From Isotricha intestinalis (Eukaryota; Ciliophora; Litostomatea; Vestibuliferida; Isotrichidae): 44,843 bases of DNA. This document shows, piece after piece, positions 9,570-18,723 of the stretch. Location: positions 1-44,843 of the forward strand of contig JAJJLU010000441.1 of NCBI GenBank assembly GCA_023807065.1, written 5' to 3'. Positions within the stretch are counted from its first letter, which is position 1; each line of letters begins with the position of its first letter. The translations under genes and the position numbers were made by a program. The notes under the pieces were generated by a model, which ran no database searches, was not told where the DNA came from, and saw only the letters and a program-made list of their open reading frames with translations.

Positions 9570-10259
9570 TTAACAACAACCAGCTTTTTTACTAGTATTA
9601 GTATTATTATTGATTTTTTGATTATTATTCTCATTAATAGGTTTAAAAGTTCCAACACTATCATTTCTTTTATATTTTAAATAATCTTCATATAAAATTC
9701 TAGCAGCTTCAACGAAAATTTGTTGAGCATTAAAACCAGATTTTGCAGAAGCTTCCATAAATATATTAAATTTATTCTCTTTAGAATATTCTTCTCCTTG
9801 TTCTCTTTTAATAACTCTATCTTCTTCTAAATCTACTTTATTTCCAATTAAGAATACTTTTGTATCAGGATTTGAATGAGTTCTTAATTCTTTTAACCAA
9901 ACATCAATATTTTCAAAGGATTCTCTATTATTAATTGCATAAACCATTACTGCTAAAGATGAATTTCTATAAAAATTAGTTATTAAGGAACGATAAAGTT
10001 CTTGACCGCAAGTATCCCAAATTTGAAGTTTTATTATTTTCTCATCTAATTTTAAATTAAATGAAAAGAATTCAAAACCTACTGTTGCATTATATGTATC
10101 TTCAAATACGTTTTTGGTTGCTTTATTTGTTAAACATGATTTTCCTACTCCACTATCTCCAATTACAATTATTTTAAATGATAAATCATATTGTGTATAA
10201 TCATCCGGAAGTATTTCATATTTATAATCCCCAACTTTAGATTCTTGATTCTCTGTCAT
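9570..10259 (-). CDS. Rab-family small GTPase with a DTCGQE switch II box
   Basis: A 229-residue GTPase with all G boxes: P-loop GDSGVGKS (34-41), switch I Thr59, G3 box DTCGQE (82-87), NKVD (140-143) and SAK (171-173), then a variable tail ending in two cysteines (228-229), the usual geranylgeranylation signal of Rabs. It therefore cycles between GTP and GDP and acts on a membrane compartment. General sequence character is closest to the Rab2/Rab4/Rab14 group, but I cannot fix the subfamily. The canonical Ala of DTAGQE is Cys84 here; Gln86, needed for hydrolysis, is kept. The protein has a 25-residue N-terminal extension. The start ATG is 119 bases from the divergent Kelch gene, so the two probably share a bidirectional promoter. 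Confidence 0.94.
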   Translation of the reverse strand: MTENQESKVGDYKYEILPDDYTQYDLSFKIIVIGDSGVGKSCLTNKATKNVFEDTYNATVGFEFFSFNLKLDEKIIKLQIWDTCGQELYRSLITNFYRNSSLAVMVYAINNRESFENIDVWLKELRTHSNPDTKVFLIGNKVDLEEDRVIKREQGEEYSKENKFNIFMEASAKSGFNAQQIFVEAARILYEDYLKYKRNDSVGTFKPINENNNQKINNNTNTSKKAGCC

Positions 10260-10378
10260 TTAAAATAAAAAATATAAAAAATAATTTTATAAAAATAAAA
10301 AATATCATTTATTAAAAAAAAATAATTTAAAATATATATATATATTGTGAATAATTATCTAATAATTATTATAAAAAA
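10260..10378. promoter_or_regulatory. Bidirectional promoter between the Rab and B-box/Kelch genes
   Basis: Only 119 bases separate the two divergent start codons, so both promoters and both 5' leaders must fit here. The sequence is nearly pure A and T, with an A-rich block next to each ATG and an alternating AT run near 10333-10345. No GC-containing element stands out. The assignment rests on gene arrangement rather than on a recognised motif. Confidence 0.6.
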
Positions 10379-12610
10379 ATGACAACATATGATATAATAA
10401 GAGAAGATAATCCACCAAAAATACGTCAAGTACTATTTCAAATAGATAATAAGAAAAAATATTTATTCGACGTGAATCAAAATGTGACAATAAATACATT
10501 AAAAAAAATGTTAATAGCAGCAGCTTCATTAAATAATGTAGGCCTTAGAATATTTCATAATAATATAGAATACACATATAAAACAACATCAACAATAGAA
10601 GAATTATTTCCTAATTTACAATTAATAGAATTTCAAATTCAAATTACGAAACAATTTCCTGAAGATGATGAAGATTTAACAAAAATAAAATTAAAATATT
10701 ATTGTTCTGAACATGATGGTAAATATTGTAATTTTTATTGTTATGATTGTAATAAAAGTATTTGTAATGATTGCTTAAGTTCTGGATTGCATTTTAATCA
10801 TACAATTAAAGAAAAATATGATTATTTACAAAATTGTAAAACTTTAGTTGAAATTATGTTTCAAGGTTTAAATGAAATTTTTAATAATACGAAAGGATTT
10901 GATGAAAATAATATTAATATTTTAAAAAGAAAAATTTCTAATGAATTTTTCCCTCAATTACATAATATCTTACAACAATTAGAACTTCATATTATTAATT
11001 CAATTGATTTTTACTTTAAAAAACAACAATATAATTTTAAAACAATGCAAAGAAATTATATTTTATTAAAAGAAAATTGTGTTAAAGGACTTGAAGAATT
11101 AAAAAATCAAATAGTAATTGAAGATATGATGGTTGATGATAATGTTTTCTTAACATTTGATAAAAAATATAAATCAATAGAATCAGAAAGAACAAAATTA
11201 GATAATGATTATGCTAAATTTCAACAATTTTCTAAAATATTATCATTAATTGAAAATAAAGCCGAAGCAATTTTTAGTGACATTTATTCTGTGATTAAAA
11301 AACATTTAGAAACTCCAGAATTTAAAAATATACAACAACAAATTGAAAACCAAACATTAACAGAAATTAATAAAGAAGAAATTTTAGGAAGAATTTTAAG
11401 TGGAGTTAAAATGAAAGATAAAGAAGCATTTTCTAGAAAATTAAAAGAAAATAGAAGAGAAGTTTTAAGAACAGCAGAAAAAAAAAATCAAATAACAATG
11501 ACACCTATTCATAATAGTAATTCAAATAAAAAATATTCATCAAGTAATATTAATATAAATAAAATTTCAAATCCATTAATAACTTCAGATCAAAATGAAG
11601 AATTTAAAACTTCAAATCAATATTTAGGAAATCAATATGATTCTAAAATTACTATAAAATCAACTTCAAAATATATAACTCCAATTGGGAAAAGAATGTA
11701 TACATCAAGTGAAGATGATATAGAAGAAAATAATCAAACAAAAGAATTCAAAAATGAAAGTTATGAAGTTTATGAAAGTGAAATAATTGAAAATGATAAA
11801 ATAGTACAAAATGTATGTAGTGTTGTTGTAGGAAATAAAAAATGTGTAGTTTTTAATTCAAAAATTAATAGAATTCACAGAAGAAGATTAGATTTTAACG
11901 CATTAATAGGAATAAATAACTTTTTACCTGAATGTGCCTGGGTTAATATAGATAATAAATTATATATTCAAGGAGGAAATAATGAAAAATTATTACCATC
12001 AAAAACATTTTTTATGTATGATTCAATAGGAAATTCATTTCAAAGATTAAGAGATTGTTACAATGGTCATTCATCACATTCTCTTTTTGCTTCAAATAAA
12101 TTTATATATTGTATAGGAGGAAAAAGTAAACAATGTGAAAGATACAATATTGAAACTGGAAATTGGCAACTGTTACCAAATTTAAATTTTATTCAACAAT
12201 ATCCAGTTTTATATATTCATAATAATTATTTATATTCATTTTTTGGTTTAAATGAAAATGGAAAAGAAATTGATAAAATTCAAAGAATTAATTTAAGAAA
12301 TCCAAAAAAAAATTGGGAAAATGTTGATTATCAAAGAAATGATTGTAATTTAGAAATGTATGGTTGTGGTATTATTAAATTATCTAAAGATACTATTTAT
12401 TTTATTGCTGGAAAAGATAAAAATGGAGTTAGAAGTAGTGCGTTTGAATTTAATTTTAATGATTTTTCTGCTAATCAAACTGAATTTCATTTAGAAGAAA
12501 AAGCTTATTTTAAAGACTCCATTTTACCAAAATTAGGTATTGATACTTATGGTAATTTTACTATGGAAGAAATTAATAGTTTCATTAAGATTTCTTTTGT
12601 TCCTCAATAA
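10379..12610 (+). CDS. B-box zinc-finger protein with C-terminal Kelch-like repeats
   Basis: A 743-residue protein with three recognisable parts. Residues 1-100 look like a ubiquitin-like or similar beta-grasp region (strand-helix-strand pattern), which is tentative. Residues 109-141 form a B-box type 2 zinc finger with ligands C109, H112, C121, C124, C129, C132, H138 and H141 in canonical spacing. A long helical, coiled-coil-like region (about 145-370) and a disordered Ser/Asn-rich linker follow. From about 480 to 740 there are Kelch-type beta-propeller repeats, seen as YIQGGNN, YCIGGKSKQCERYNIETGNW and YFIAGKDKNG units. No RING domain is present before the B-box, so it is not a classical TRIM ubiquitin ligase. 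A role as a scaffold or substrate adaptor is inference. The start ATG lies in an A-rich context and faces the Rab gene. Confidence 0.88.
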   Translation: MTTYDIIREDNPPKIRQVLFQIDNKKKYLFDVNQNVTINTLKKMLIAAASLNNVGLRIFHNNIEYTYKTTSTIEELFPNLQLIEFQIQITKQFPEDDEDLTKIKLKYYCSEHDGKYCNFYCYDCNKSICNDCLSSGLHFNHTIKEKYDYLQNCKTLVEIMFQGLNEIFNNTKGFDENNINILKRKISNEFFPQLHNILQQLELHIINSIDFYFKKQQYNFKTMQRNYILLKENCVKGLEELKNQIVIEDMMVDDNVFLTFDKKYKSIESERTKLDNDYAKFQQFSKILSLIENKAEAIFSDIYSVIKKHLETPEFKNIQQQIENQTLTEINKEEILGRILSGVKMKDKEAFSRKLKENRREVLRTAEKKNQITMTPIHNSNSNKKYSSSNININKISNPLITSDQNEEFKTSNQYLGNQYDSKITIKSTSKYITPIGKRMYTSSEDDIEENNQTKEFKNESYEVYESEIIENDKIVQNVCSVVVGNKKCVVFNSKINRIHRRRLDFNALIGINNFLPECAWVNIDNKLYIQGGNNEKLLPSKTFFMYDSIGNSFQRLRDCYNGHSSHSLFASNKFIYCIGGKSKQCERYNIETGNWQLLPNLNFIQQYPVLYIHNNYLYSFFGLNENGKEIDKIQRINLRNPKKNWENVDYQRNDCNLEMYGCGIIKLSKDTIYFIAGKDKNGVRSSAFEFNFNDFSANQTEFHLEEKAYFKDSILPKLGIDTYGNFTMEEINSFIKISFVPQ

Positions 12611-12818
12611 ATTATTTTTTTTCTTTGTGTTTTTTACAATTATTATTCAATTTTCAAACTCCTTTTTTTTTCCTTTTATTTTTTTAATTGTCTTTAATTA
12701 TCAATATTATCAATGTTGAGATTATTAAGTTTATTTAAAAATTAAAAATTAACTTTATTTTATTATTTAATTTTTTTTAAGTTTTTTTATTTTTATTTTT
12801 TTAATAAGAAAGTTTTGG

Positions 12819-13871
12819 ATGGATTTTTATGATGAATTATTAAAATATGAAGATTTATTTGGTGTATCAATATTATATAATTTAGAAGTTTTTGAAAAAG
12901 AAATAAAAAATATAATAGTGAAAGATAATAAATTGAAAGATAATGAGAAAAGTGAGCATAAAGAAAATATAAATATTAAAGAAATTATAAAAGAAATTCA
13001 AACTTCAAATAAATTAAAAGAATTGATTCAAACGAAATATAATTTAATTCAAAAAAAAAAATATTATATATTTGCTCAAAATATTAAGAAAAAGATTAAC
13101 AGGAATTTTAATAATCAAAAAGGAATACTAAATAATAATATAAAATCCATTGAATTTACATTAAATAATTTTTCAAAAGAAATTAAAGAAGAATTAAAGA
13201 GTATAATAAAAGAAAAATATTTATTTTATTTAATTAATCAAAAAGAATATTTAAATGATAATAAAAAATATCAAAAAGAATCAAAAAAAAATGATAGTAT
13301 ATCTGATATAGATCAAAATTTTGATTTTACTTATTTAAATTATAACAACAGAAAAATGAATAATAATATTCAAAATTTTTCAAATAATAATTCAATTAAT
13401 AAAAAAAAATATATTAGTATATTTAATGAATTTACACAAAATTTAAAACATAAAAGAAATATAACTTTTAAAAAAAACATTCAAAATGAAATTGAATTTA
13501 AAAAGCATCATACTGATAATAATAATTCAAAAGTAACATTAGATGAATATATTAATGAAGAAAAAAAAGAAATAATAAATAAAAATCAATTAAAAAATAT
13601 TATGAATAAGGAAAATAATATAAACTTAAAAACAGAAATTTCATCTGAAGAACAGAAAAAAAAAACAATGATTAAATTTAAAATAGGGAAATATAATACT
13701 TTAAATAAGAATAAAAAAGCAAAGACGAAACAAATAATTAGAATAAAACCTATACCTGAAATAAAAATAAATAAAGATAAATGTCAAATTAAAATTAAAG
13801 GAAAAAGAATATTATCATCAAGAATGACAATAAGGAATGAAGATAATTTAATTAAACAAAAAAAAAATTAA
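12819..13871 (+). CDS. Lys/Asn/Ile-rich protein of unknown function
   Basis: A 350-residue open frame with a clear ATG and TAA stop. I do not recognise a family. The N-terminal 30 residues (MDFYDELLKYEDLFGVSILY) are less biased and look structured. The next 120 are strongly helical and charged, suggesting a coiled coil. The rest is Lys- and Asn-rich, with a basic C-terminus containing several Lys-Ile-Lys patterns that could bind nucleic acid or microtubules. Codon bias matches the neighbours (A-rich sense strand), which supports real coding. It is in the same orientation as the spliced gene 151 bases downstream and may be a separate transcript. Confidence 0.75.
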   Translation: MDFYDELLKYEDLFGVSILYNLEVFEKEIKNIIVKDNKLKDNEKSEHKENINIKEIIKEIQTSNKLKELIQTKYNLIQKKKYYIFAQNIKKKINRNFNNQKGILNNNIKSIEFTLNNFSKEIKEELKSIIKEKYLFYLINQKEYLNDNKKYQKESKKNDSISDIDQNFDFTYLNYNNRKMNNNIQNFSNNNSINKKKYISIFNEFTQNLKHKRNITFKKNIQNEIEFKKHHTDNNNSKVTLDEYINEEKKEIINKNQLKNIMNKENNINLKTEISSEEQKKKTMIKFKIGKYNTLNKNKKAKTKQIIRIKPIPEIKINKDKCQIKIKGKRILSSRMTIRNEDNLIKQKKN

Positions 13872-14022
13872 TAATATATTATCTTTATAATAAAATAAAT
13901 TAATTCTTTTTTTTTTTCAAAATAAAAATGAATATTATATTAAGTAAAAGTCAATGACTGCGTTTTAATTAATTAAAATATAATTTAACTTTATTTTTCT
14001 TTAAACAAAATAATTGAATAAA

Positions 14023-14772
14023 ATGAGAGAGAAAATGAATCCTCAATTAAAAACTGATAAAAGAAATATAAATAAAAAAAGCATAAATTATGATAATCAA
14101 ATAAAAAATACAAAAAATAATAATCGAAATAATAACTATTTGAATATATACAAAGATCTTAATAAAAAATTCGAAAATTTTAATTTAATAAAAAAAAATA
14201 ATGTATCTCAAATAGGAAATAATAAATTTGAAAAGAAAAAAATAAGCAGAGAAATGTTTATTGATTATTCAAAAAATCCTCATTTATTAAGTGATAATAT
14301 AAATATAAAAGAAGAAAATAAAAATTTAAATTTAAATATTAAAATTGAGTTCAGTCCTTTAAAAGAAAATAAAAATCTTGGAATAAAGAAGAAAAGAACA
14401 AATGATGATAATTTAATTTTCCAAAATAATATTATTAAGATTTTAAAAGAAGATGAAGAAACTTTTCCTGGATCTTCTGAATTAATTCTTACTCAATCGA
14501 ATTTACAAGTAAATTTTTTTTTATACTTTTTTTAGGTGTTAAAGAAAATAATTAATAAATTAAAAATATTAAATATTTCTTTTAATACAGAAGTTGGAAA
14601 AAAAAATAAAAAATATTTTTTTGAAATTAACAATATTAAATATTCTATTTTAATTGATAAGTTAAGAAATAATAAAATCATTGAATTAATTATAAATGAT
14701 TGTAATATTTATAATAATGATAAAGAAATGTCATTTAAATTAGAAGAAATTTATAATAAGCTTAAAAGTTAA
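14023..14772 (+). CDS. Lys/Asn-rich protein of unknown function, two exons
   Basis: The gene is read as two exons, 14023-14508 and 14536-14772, joined in phase 0 across a 27-base intron, giving 240 residues. The first in-frame ATG is at 14023. Without splicing, the upstream frame would stop at the TAG formed at the intron end, while the downstream frame is open and has the same Lys/Asn/Ile bias. The first exon is disordered and basic, with a short acidic segment (KEDEETFPGSSELILTQSNL) just before the splice. The second exon encodes a compact module of strands and helices (YFFEINNIKYSILIDKL). I do not recognise a family. A 78-residue product from the second exon alone would lack an ATG, which argues for splicing. 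Confidence 0.72.
14509..14535 (+). other. 27-base GT-AG intron
   Basis: The sequence begins GTAAAT and ends TTTTTTTAG, with a T-rich body. It lies exactly between two open frames of matching composition, and its removal joins them in phase 0. The size is close to the 23-base intron in UFM1, so minute introns seem to be the rule here. cDNA would confirm it. Confidence 0.75.
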
Positions 14773-15517
14773 TTATATTAAATAATTATTTTTGATTAAA
14801 ATATATTTATTAATTACCATTAATTTATAAATTAAATTATGTTTATTAAATAAGGAATTATTTTCTAAAAATTGTTATGATTATTATATTATTATTATAT
14901 TGAAAAGATGAATTTTTAGGATAATCAAAAAAATGCAATTATTTTCTCCTTTTTAAAGATCTTTTTCTATGTTTAAATATATTATTTTTGTTAATACTAT
15001 TTTTTATAAATTTTCATTTATATTCATATTAATGATTTCCTATTATCTTTATCATATAATATATTTTTTGTATTTGAATTAAATAATTTGATTAATGTAT
15101 TTTAAATTTTATCTTTTTTTCTTCAAAATTTTAATTCCATACATCAAAGAAAAAGGAAAATTAGATTTATTAATTACATTTTTTCAATCTTTATTTTGTC
15201 TTTATTTACATTAGTCTAATTTATATATATTTTATTTAAAGAGTCTTTAGAATAAGGATAAGAAGTTTTTATCTAAATTATAAATTTCAGGAAAAAGTTT
15301 AAAAATTGTTTAATTAATTTACTCATATTTTAATTTTTTTAAGAATTTTTTGACTTATATTTTATTTTTTTTATACAATAGCCATTTACCTTTTATTATT
15401 TTAACAAATCAAGAAGGAATTTATATTTATATTTTATATTATAATATTTCCTTCAATTATAATTTATATATATTTTAAACATTATTTTTTTGTGAATTTG
15501 GGTTTGTATTTTTTTAT
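14773..15517. other. Convergent intergenic region, no feature seen
   Basis: A 745-base stretch between the 3' ends of the two-exon gene (+) and the kinase gene (-). It should hold both 3' untranslated regions and terminators. I find no open frame with the local coding bias on either strand, no tRNA-like fold and no tandem repeat. Its base composition is more AT-rich than the flanking genes. A short spliced gene or non-coding RNA cannot be excluded by eye. Confidence 0.5.
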
Positions 15518-17860
15518 TTATTTTTCTAATAATTTTAAAAATTCTTCAGGATTAAAAGAATTTTTATTTTTTGTAAAATCATTTTTTCCATTTTTTAAAG
15601 AATTTTTTTTACTATTATTAAAGAAAGAATCTTTATTTAAATTATTTATAAATTTATTATTTTCTTTTTTTCTTTTTTCTTCATCTTCTATTTTTCTTTC
15701 TTCTTCTTCTAATTTTTTTCTTTTATTTTCTTCTTCAATTTGTTTCTTTTTTTCTTCTTCTTCTTTTTTAATTTTTTCTTTTTTTAATTTTTTTTCTTTT
15801 ATTATTTTTCTTCTTTCTTTTTCTTTTTCTTCATTCAATTTTTTTTCTTTTTCTTTAAACTTTTTAATTTCTTCTTCACTATTTAATTTTTTCACAATTT
15901 TTTCAATTAAATTTAAATAATCAGAAAATAAATAAATTTCCTTTAATATATCTTTATCCATTTCATTTTTCATTTCATCAAAATATCTTTGAATAGAAGG
16001 TTTTTTATTTATTTCATTAAATAAAAGTTTTATTTCTTCTCTTTTAGTTTTTTCTAATTCTTTATATTTATTTTTTAATTTATTTATTATATCATTTCCT
16101 TTTTCAGTTATCATAAACTTTTTAAAATTTTCAAAATCTAAAGAATTTTCCTTAGGAAATTTAATATTTAAATCATTCTCAACTAATTCATTTGATTGAA
16201 TATCTGTTAAAGTATTATTTTCATATCCTGAATATTTATTAAAACAAATAATAACATCTTGAATATTTATTTTATTATTTATTTCCTTTTCTTTAAACAT
16301 TCTTTTTAAGTTTTCTTCCTCTTTTTCAAAATGAAAAATTTGCCTATAATAATGATGAATATATTTAATTGTTAATTTAATAAATTCTATTTTTTTTTCT
16401 TTTTCTTTATTCCAATTCTCACTTCTTAAACTATAAGTTCTATTACTTCTTTCACTTTTAAAATTTTCAAAATTACTTTTTTTATAATCACTAAAAGTTT
16501 TTATTTTATTTTTAATTTCATCTTTCTTTATATTATTATCTTTTAAAATAACATTATTATTTTCTTTAGATTGTACAAAATTATTATTTTCATTTTCTAA
16601 ATGTTTAGAATAGTAATAATTATTTTCATATAAATCTTTCTTATTTGAATCCGTATTAATATCTTCATCTAAATCTTCAAATTCTTTTAAACTAAAAAAC
16701 CAAGAATTTTCTAAACATCTTACTACATCAAATCTATTTTCCATTTCTCTATGAAGCATATTTTTTAATAAATAAATACAATCATTACTTAATTCTTCAT
16801 TATTATTATTATATCTTTCATAATTTATTTTTTGTGTTTTTATATTATTAATAACTTCATTATAATTATTACCAATAAAAGGCTTTTTACCATATAACAT
16901 TTCATACATAATAATACCAATTGACCATATATCACATTTTGCATTATATTTTCTATTAATTATTTCTGGTGAAACATAATAAGGTAAATTTCTAATTGGA
17001 ATATCATTTGAAGGATTATTTTTTAAAGAACTTGAACAACCAAATTCTAATAATTTTATTTCACAAAGTTCTTCATCTCTTTTCTTCATTATTTTTTCTA
17101 TTAAAATATTTTCAGGTTTAATATCAGTATGAACGAAATTTTTAGAATTTAAATATTGAATTGCTTTTAAAAGTTGTGATATTATATATTTAGTTTGATT
17201 TTCTGTAAATGTCTTATTTTTATTTATATAATCATCAAGACTTCCGAATTTACAAAATTCTGATATTACATAATAATTATTTTCATCAAAAAAACATTCT
17301 TCTACTTGAATAATATTTTCATGTTTTAATTTTGTTAGTATTTCAATTTCTGATAATATTTTTTTTTCATCACTACTTTTATTAATATTACATTTTTTAA
17401 TTATTTTTAAAGTTTTATATTTATTCTTATTATTTTTGCTTTTTATTTTATAATTTATTGCCATTTCATTTCTATTTATTTCTTCTAAAATATCATATTT
17501 ATTTGTAATTTTAGGAATATTATAATTATTATAATTTATATTTTCCATATTATAATATTTTATAGATGAATTATTTTCTGAAGGAGCTTGAATAATTTCA
17601 TGATTAATTTCTATTTCTTCTCTTTTATTTTCTGTTTTATTATTTTCTTTTTTATTTATAGGAATATAATTTTGATTATTATTATTTTGATTTGTTATTG
17701 TTATTTCTTCATTTTTATTTTTTTTATTTTCTATTTTATAAATGTCTTCCATTTCAGAATTATTTATAAGATTTGATGAATTGCTTTTTTGATTATTATC
17801 TGATTTATCTTCGTTATTTTCGTTTAGTTTTATTATTCCTGATGATTGAACACAACCCAT
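15518..17860 (-). CDS. CDPK-like Ser/Thr protein kinase with altered HRD and DFG motifs and acylated N-terminus
   Basis: A 780-residue protein. It starts MGCVQSSG, a textbook N-myristoylation signal with an adjacent cysteine for palmitoylation, so it is probably membrane-bound. A low-complexity segment precedes the kinase domain (about 121-400). Conserved kinase elements are the beta3 Lys (KTLKIIKK, about 150), the alphaC Glu (EIEILTKLKHENI), the catalytic loop at 244-251 (HTDIKPEN), YYVSPEI and DIWSIGIIMYEMLYG. The overall pattern is closest to calcium-dependent and CaMK-type kinases of protists. Three deviations are visible: the Gly-rich loop lacks its GxGxxG pattern, HRD is HTD, and DFG is EFG (E272). 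The region after the kinase (about 490-600) has the helical spacing of EF-hands but no complete calcium loop. The C-terminal 200 residues are a Lys/Glu coiled coil. It may be a weak kinase or a pseudokinase. Confidence 0.88.
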   Translation of the reverse strand: MGCVQSSGIIKLNENNEDKSDNNQKSNSSNLINNSEMEDIYKIENKKNKNEEITITNQNNNNQNYIPINKKENNKTENKREEIEINHEIIQAPSENNSSIKYYNMENINYNNYNIPKITNKYDILEEINRNEMAINYKIKSKNNKNKYKTLKIIKKCNINKSSDEKKILSEIEILTKLKHENIIQVEECFFDENNYYVISEFCKFGSLDDYINKNKTFTENQTKYIISQLLKAIQYLNSKNFVHTDIKPENILIEKIMKKRDEELCEIKLLEFGCSSSLKNNPSNDIPIRNLPYYVSPEIINRKYNAKCDIWSIGIIMYEMLYGKKPFIGNNYNEVINNIKTQKINYERYNNNNEELSNDCIYLLKNMLHREMENRFDVVRCLENSWFFSLKEFEDLDEDINTDSNKKDLYENNYYYSKHLENENNNFVQSKENNNVILKDNNIKKDEIKNKIKTFSDYKKSNFENFKSERSNRTYSLRSENWNKEKEKKIEFIKLTIKYIHHYYRQIFHFEKEEENLKRMFKEKEINNKINIQDVIICFNKYSGYENNTLTDIQSNELVENDLNIKFPKENSLDFENFKKFMITEKGNDIINKLKNKYKELEKTKREEIKLLFNEINKKPSIQRYFDEMKNEMDKDILKEIYLFSDYLNLIEKIVKKLNSEEEIKKFKEKEKKLNEEKEKERRKIIKEKKLKKEKIKKEEEEKKKQIEEENKRKKLEEEERKIEDEEKRKKENNKFINNLNKDSFFNNSKKNSLKNGKNDFTKNKNSFNPEEFLKLLEK

Positions 17861-18433
17861 AATTATTCTTTTTTTATTTTTTTTGGTAATTTTTATTTTA
17901 TAATTATTAGAATGAGTTTCATTTAAAATACAATTATTTTAATATTTTATTTCAATTGATGTTTATTTAAAATAAATAAATTAAAATATTTTTTTTTAAT
18001 TAACAACTTTTAAATATTATTAACATTTATTTTCTTGATAAAGTTTTTTTTGACTGCGAATCTAAAAAAAATTTGATTTAGTACAAAACAAAAGAAATAT
18101 ATAAATATGGATTAATATTTATTAATAATCATAGTTAAATATAATATACTAAATTGAGACTTCTTCTTTAAATTATAAAATATTATACAATAAAAATAAA
18201 ACAAATAAATTGAAATAGAAAGTATTATATTATTATATACCACTAAAACTACATAAAAATAATATTTTTATTTATTTACAATTATATGATAATATATAAG
18301 CAAAATATTTACGTTCTATCTTTTCATATCTTTTTCATATTATAAAATAAAATTAACTATTAATAAAATAAATATATTAATTTAATATTATTTAAATAAT
18401 AATTTAAATTAAATAATTTTATTCCAAAAAAGA
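17861..18433. other. Divergent intergenic region between the kinase and UFM1 genes
   Basis: A 573-base divergent region that must contain both promoters. It is extremely AT-rich. The exception is a GC-bearing octamer, TGACTGCG, at 18051-18058, which also occurs at 13955-13962 in another intergenic gap. I see no open frame of meaningful length, no tRNA-like structure and no repeats. Confidence 0.5.
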
Positions 18434-18723
18434 ATGGACAAAAAAAATATGGTTAAATTTAAAATAACTTTAGCATCAGATCCAAAACTTCCATTTAAAG
18501 TGTAATATAAAAATTAATAAATAGAATTGAAGTTCCAGAAGATGCACCTTTTAATGCTGCAATTAGATTTATTGCTGAACAATTTAAAGTAACTCCTGAA
18601 ACAAGTGCAATTATTACAAATAGTGGAATTGGAATAAATCCAAATCAAACATCAGGTAATATTTTCTTAAAACATGGAAGTGATCTTAAACTTATCCCAA
18701 GAGATAGAGTTGGATGTTTTTAA
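18434..18723 (+). CDS. UFM1: Ubiquitin-fold modifier 1 (UFM1), two exons
   Basis: Too short and interrupted to appear as one frame. Exon 1 is 18434-18501 and exon 2 is 18525-18723, joined across a 23-base intron within a Val codon, giving 88 residues. The product matches UFM1 nearly end to end: [16 protein letters not shown], the helix [33 protein letters not shown] and IPRDRVG at the end. UFM1 is a ubiquitin-like protein activated by UBA5 and conjugated by UFC1 and UFL1, notably on ribosomes at the endoplasmic reticulum. The conserved Val-Gly (G86 is the mature end) is followed by a two-residue tail, Cys-Phe, which a UFSP protease would remove; human UFM1 has Ser-Cys there. A second Met at position 6 is an alternative start that aligns with the animal N-terminus. 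Confidence 0.95.
18502..18524 (+). other. 23-base GT-AG intron in UFM1
   Basis: The intron begins GTAATATA and ends AATAG. Its removal restores the conserved Lys-Val-Ile-Glu-Val-Pro-Glu stretch of UFM1 in frame. The alternative donor two bases upstream would create an in-frame TGA, so this donor is preferred. Retention would also stop translation at a TAA inside the intron. The conserved protein on both sides makes this the best-supported splice in the window. Confidence 0.92.

Noticed and set aside
12819..14772. Joining the two Lys/Asn-rich genes into one spliced gene
   Set aside because: The first ends in a clear TAA and the 151-base gap contains no convincing donor-acceptor pair; known introns here are far shorter.
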